Of a stretch of DNA of 64,000 nt, positions 62,307-64,000 are shown piece after piece; position 1 is the first letter of the stretch, and the number at the start of each line of letters is the position of its first letter. Origin of the DNA: Xenoacremonium recifei (taxonomy: Eukaryota > Ascomycota > Sordariomycetes > Hypocreales > Nectriaceae); NCBI GenBank assembly GCA_012184525.1, contig WOFQ01000002.1, positions 1,426,001 to 1,490,000 on the forward strand, read 5' to 3'. The translations under genes and the position numbers were made by a program. The notes under the pieces were generated by a model. It had not been told where the DNA came from, ran no database searches, and saw only the letters and a program-made list of their open reading frames with translations.

Positions 62307-63507
62307 ATGGCCCAGCTCCTGACCATCCCTCTCAGTCGCACGCTCTTCAGGTCTTCCTTCATCGCACCCCGCGTCTTCGCATCGACGAGCCTCCTCCGAT
62401 CTCGCCCCCTCCCTCGACTCTCAATCTCCCCATCCCACCCCCTCCGCCGACACTTCGCCATGGCGCCCATCCCGCCCACCCAGAAGGCCGTGCAGATCTC
62501 CAAGAACGGCGGCCCCGAAGTCCTGGAGTACAAGGACATCCCCGTGCCCAAGCCCGCCGCCGACCAGGTGCTCATCAAGAACGCCTTCGCGGGTATCAAC
62601 TACATCGACACGTACTTCCGCACCGGGCTGTACGCCGCGCCGCACTTCCCGCTCACGCTCGGCCGCGATGGCGCCGGTGAGGTCGTTGCTGCAGGCTCGG
62701 CCGTGAGCAGCATCCCCGTGGGCGCGCGCGTGGTATACATGTCGGGCGACGGCTCGTATGCGCAGTACACGGCTGTCAAGGCCAAGGAGGTCATTGTGAT
62801 CCCCGAGGGTCTGTCGCTGGAGATTGCCCTGGCATCGTACCTGCAGGGCCTGACGGCGTGGACGTTCGTCCGTGAAGCCGGCGAGGTCAAGGCTGGGCAG
62901 TGGGTGCTGGTTCACGCTGCGGCGGGTGGCGTGGGCACGCTGTTGACGCAGATGCTGCGGACGGTGGGTGCCAAGGTCATTGGAACGGCGAGCACGGAGG
63001 AGAAGTGTGCGCTGGCGAGGAAGAATGGCTGCGAGTGGACCATCAACTCGAATGACGATGTGGTGGCCAAGGTCAAGGAGATCACTGGCGGACATGGCGT
63101 GGACGTGATTCTGGACGGTGTGGGCAAGGCGACGTTTGATGCGGACCTGGAGATGATCGCCGTTAAGGGTGCCTTGATTTCGTTTGGCAATGCGGTAAGT
63201 CTTTCGTCGAAGGTACCATATCTGAAACCTGATGCTGACTTCCTGGTGATAGTCCGGCGCTGTCCCTCCCCTCAACATCCTCCGTTTAACCCCCAAGAAC
63301 GTCCGGCTCATGCGTCCCAACGTTTCACACTACGTTGCCGAGCGCCCCGACCTCGAGAAGTACACCACTGAGCTTTTCGAAATGATCACTGCAGGCAAGC
63401 TGGAGATTGCTATCCACAAGGTGTACCCCCTGGCCGACATCGCCCAGGCGCATACAGACATCGAGAGCCGAAAGACCACCGGAAAGCTGCTGATCAAGTG
63501 CGATTAA
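62307..63507 (+). CDS. ZTA1: NADPH:quinone oxidoreductase, zeta-crystallin type
   Basis: Two exons (62307-63194, 63253-63507) give 380 residues; splicing joins FGNA to SGAVPPLN. It is a zinc-less medium-chain dehydrogenase. It shows the GroES-like fold (QVLIKNAFAGINYIDTYFR; LGRDGAGEVVAAG), the Rossmann motif HAAAGGVGTLLTQML, and DVILDGVG. There are no structural-zinc cysteines, as in QOR/zeta-crystallin. Substrates are ortho-quinones; yeast Zta1 also binds AU-rich RNA. The N-terminus carries 51 extra residues (MAQLLTIPLSRTLFRSSFIA, then RHFAMAP), which look like a mitochondrial presequence. An in-frame ATG at residue 52 starts where cytosolic relatives start, so dual localisation is plausible. 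Convergent with the epimerase gene. Confidence 0.92.
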
Positions 63508-63701
63508 ATAAAAAAAAAATTGTAACCTTTCTTTTTTGTCCGTATAAACGCTACGTCTCTCTATGATGATAAAAATGCCACGAGAATAACCTGAGGTCTC
63601 GCATTAATGAACAACACATCTATGCCATGGCTGGTAAAAAAATATCCTGGAGTGAAAAAAAGACGTTTCCAAAGTGCGGGAAAGGCCAACCCGCGTCATA
63701 T

Positions 63702-64000
63702 CTAAGCCTTCTTGATAGCATCGAGCAGCGCCTGAGGGGGATCCTGTCGGTAGCCCTGGGGGTTGTTGTCGACCCATCGCCAGAGGTCCTCGCAGGCCTT
63801 CTCCATGGTGAGCTCCGTCTTCCAGTTGAGCTCTTTGTTGGCCAGCGAGGGGTTGGCCGTGAGGTCGAGCACGTCTCCGGGTCGGCGGGGGGCAACCTCG
63901 TAGGGGAGGTCGCGGCCAACAACAGCGCTAAAGGCCTTAATCATCTCGAAGACGGTGCTGCCACGGCCGGAGCCCAGGTTCCAGGCCTTGACGCCGGGCT
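63702..64000 (-). CDS. UDP-glucose 4-epimerase, C-terminal part (runs off the window)
   Basis: Partial: only the last 98 or so residues lie in the window, ending at the stop at 63702. The segment WNLGSGRGSTVFEMIKAF, followed by PYEVAPRRPGDV and NPSLANKELNWKTE, is the typical C-terminal half of GalE/GAL10-type epimerases, which interconvert UDP-glucose and UDP-galactose with bound NAD. The end DPPQALLDAIKKA indicates a stand-alone epimerase and not a yeast-type fusion with a mutarotase domain. The catalytic Tyr-x3-Lys region lies outside the window. Confidence 0.88.
   Translation of the reverse strand, partial: PGVKAWNLGSGRGSTVFEMIKAFSAVVGRDLPYEVAPRRPGDVLDLTANPSLANKELNWKTELTMEKACEDLWRWVDNNPQGYRQDPPQALLDAIKKA

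Overview
The window is 64 kb of nuclear DNA from a filamentous ascomycete (Pezizomycotina, most likely Sordariomycetes). The evidence is eukaryotic gene structure with many short introns (about 45-75 nt, mostly GTRAGT...YAG), a Git3-type GPCR, fungal ATP25 and mitochondrial RPO41, a Zn2Cys6 regulator, GPI-type cell-wall proteins, and gene-poor stretches rich in degenerate repeats. The species cannot be named from the sequence alone. Twenty-two protein-coding loci are supported, and splice junctions were worked out by hand from frame continuity. No tRNA, rRNA or CRISPR array was recognised.

Layout. 0.9-3.8 kb: a decayed, unrecognised multi-exon locus. 3.9-8.6 kb: a MINDY-type deubiquitinase and an ER J-protein. 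9.35-11.93 kb: a tandem short-chain dehydrogenase and AKR7-like aldo-keto reductase. 11.9-17.0 kb: a gene-free interval. 17.0-30.3 kb: a dense housekeeping block holding a Git3-like GPCR, a class I glutamine amidotransferase, exopolyphosphatase, the divergent mitochondrial pair ATP25 / RPO41, and an Arc1/EMAPII-type tRNA-binding protein. 30.3-33.1 kb: gene-poor. 33.1-36.7 kb: two divergent Ser/Thr-rich surface proteins. 37.6-48.1 kb: a five-gene metabolic cluster. 49.4-58.2 kb: an Lsh/Irc5 SNF2 remodeller and an 1832-residue ankyrin protein. 59.4-60.4 kb: a Cys-rich single-pass membrane protein. 60.4-62.3 kb: a repeat-bearing gap. 62.3-64.0 kb: zeta-crystallin-type quinone oxidoreductase and the C-terminal end of a UDP-glucose 4-epimerase.

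The most interesting unit is the 37.6-48.1 kb cluster. It combines a cytosolic-looking single-chain aconitase-superfamily hydratase, an isocitrate-lyase/PEP-mutase-family C-C lyase, an MmgE/PrpD-family enzyme resembling cis-aconitate decarboxylase or 2-methylcitrate dehydratase, a Zn2Cys6 regulator and an anion-type MFS transporter. No citrate-synthase-like gene is present. Dehydratase, hydratase, lyase and transporter are what one would need to take up and split an alkylcitrate- or aconitate-like tricarboxylate; an itaconate-type biosynthetic role is the main alternative. Two promoters in the cluster share the 9-mer AATCCGGGG and clustered TCGGCCA motifs, and a third carries two perfect CGG/CCG palindromes.

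Other points of note: an in-frame acidic 40-codon extension after the GPCR stop codon; a possible non-AUG mitochondrial presequence in front of the Arc1-like protein; a GC-AG intron in the lyase; and a four-copy degenerate repeat at 61 kb.
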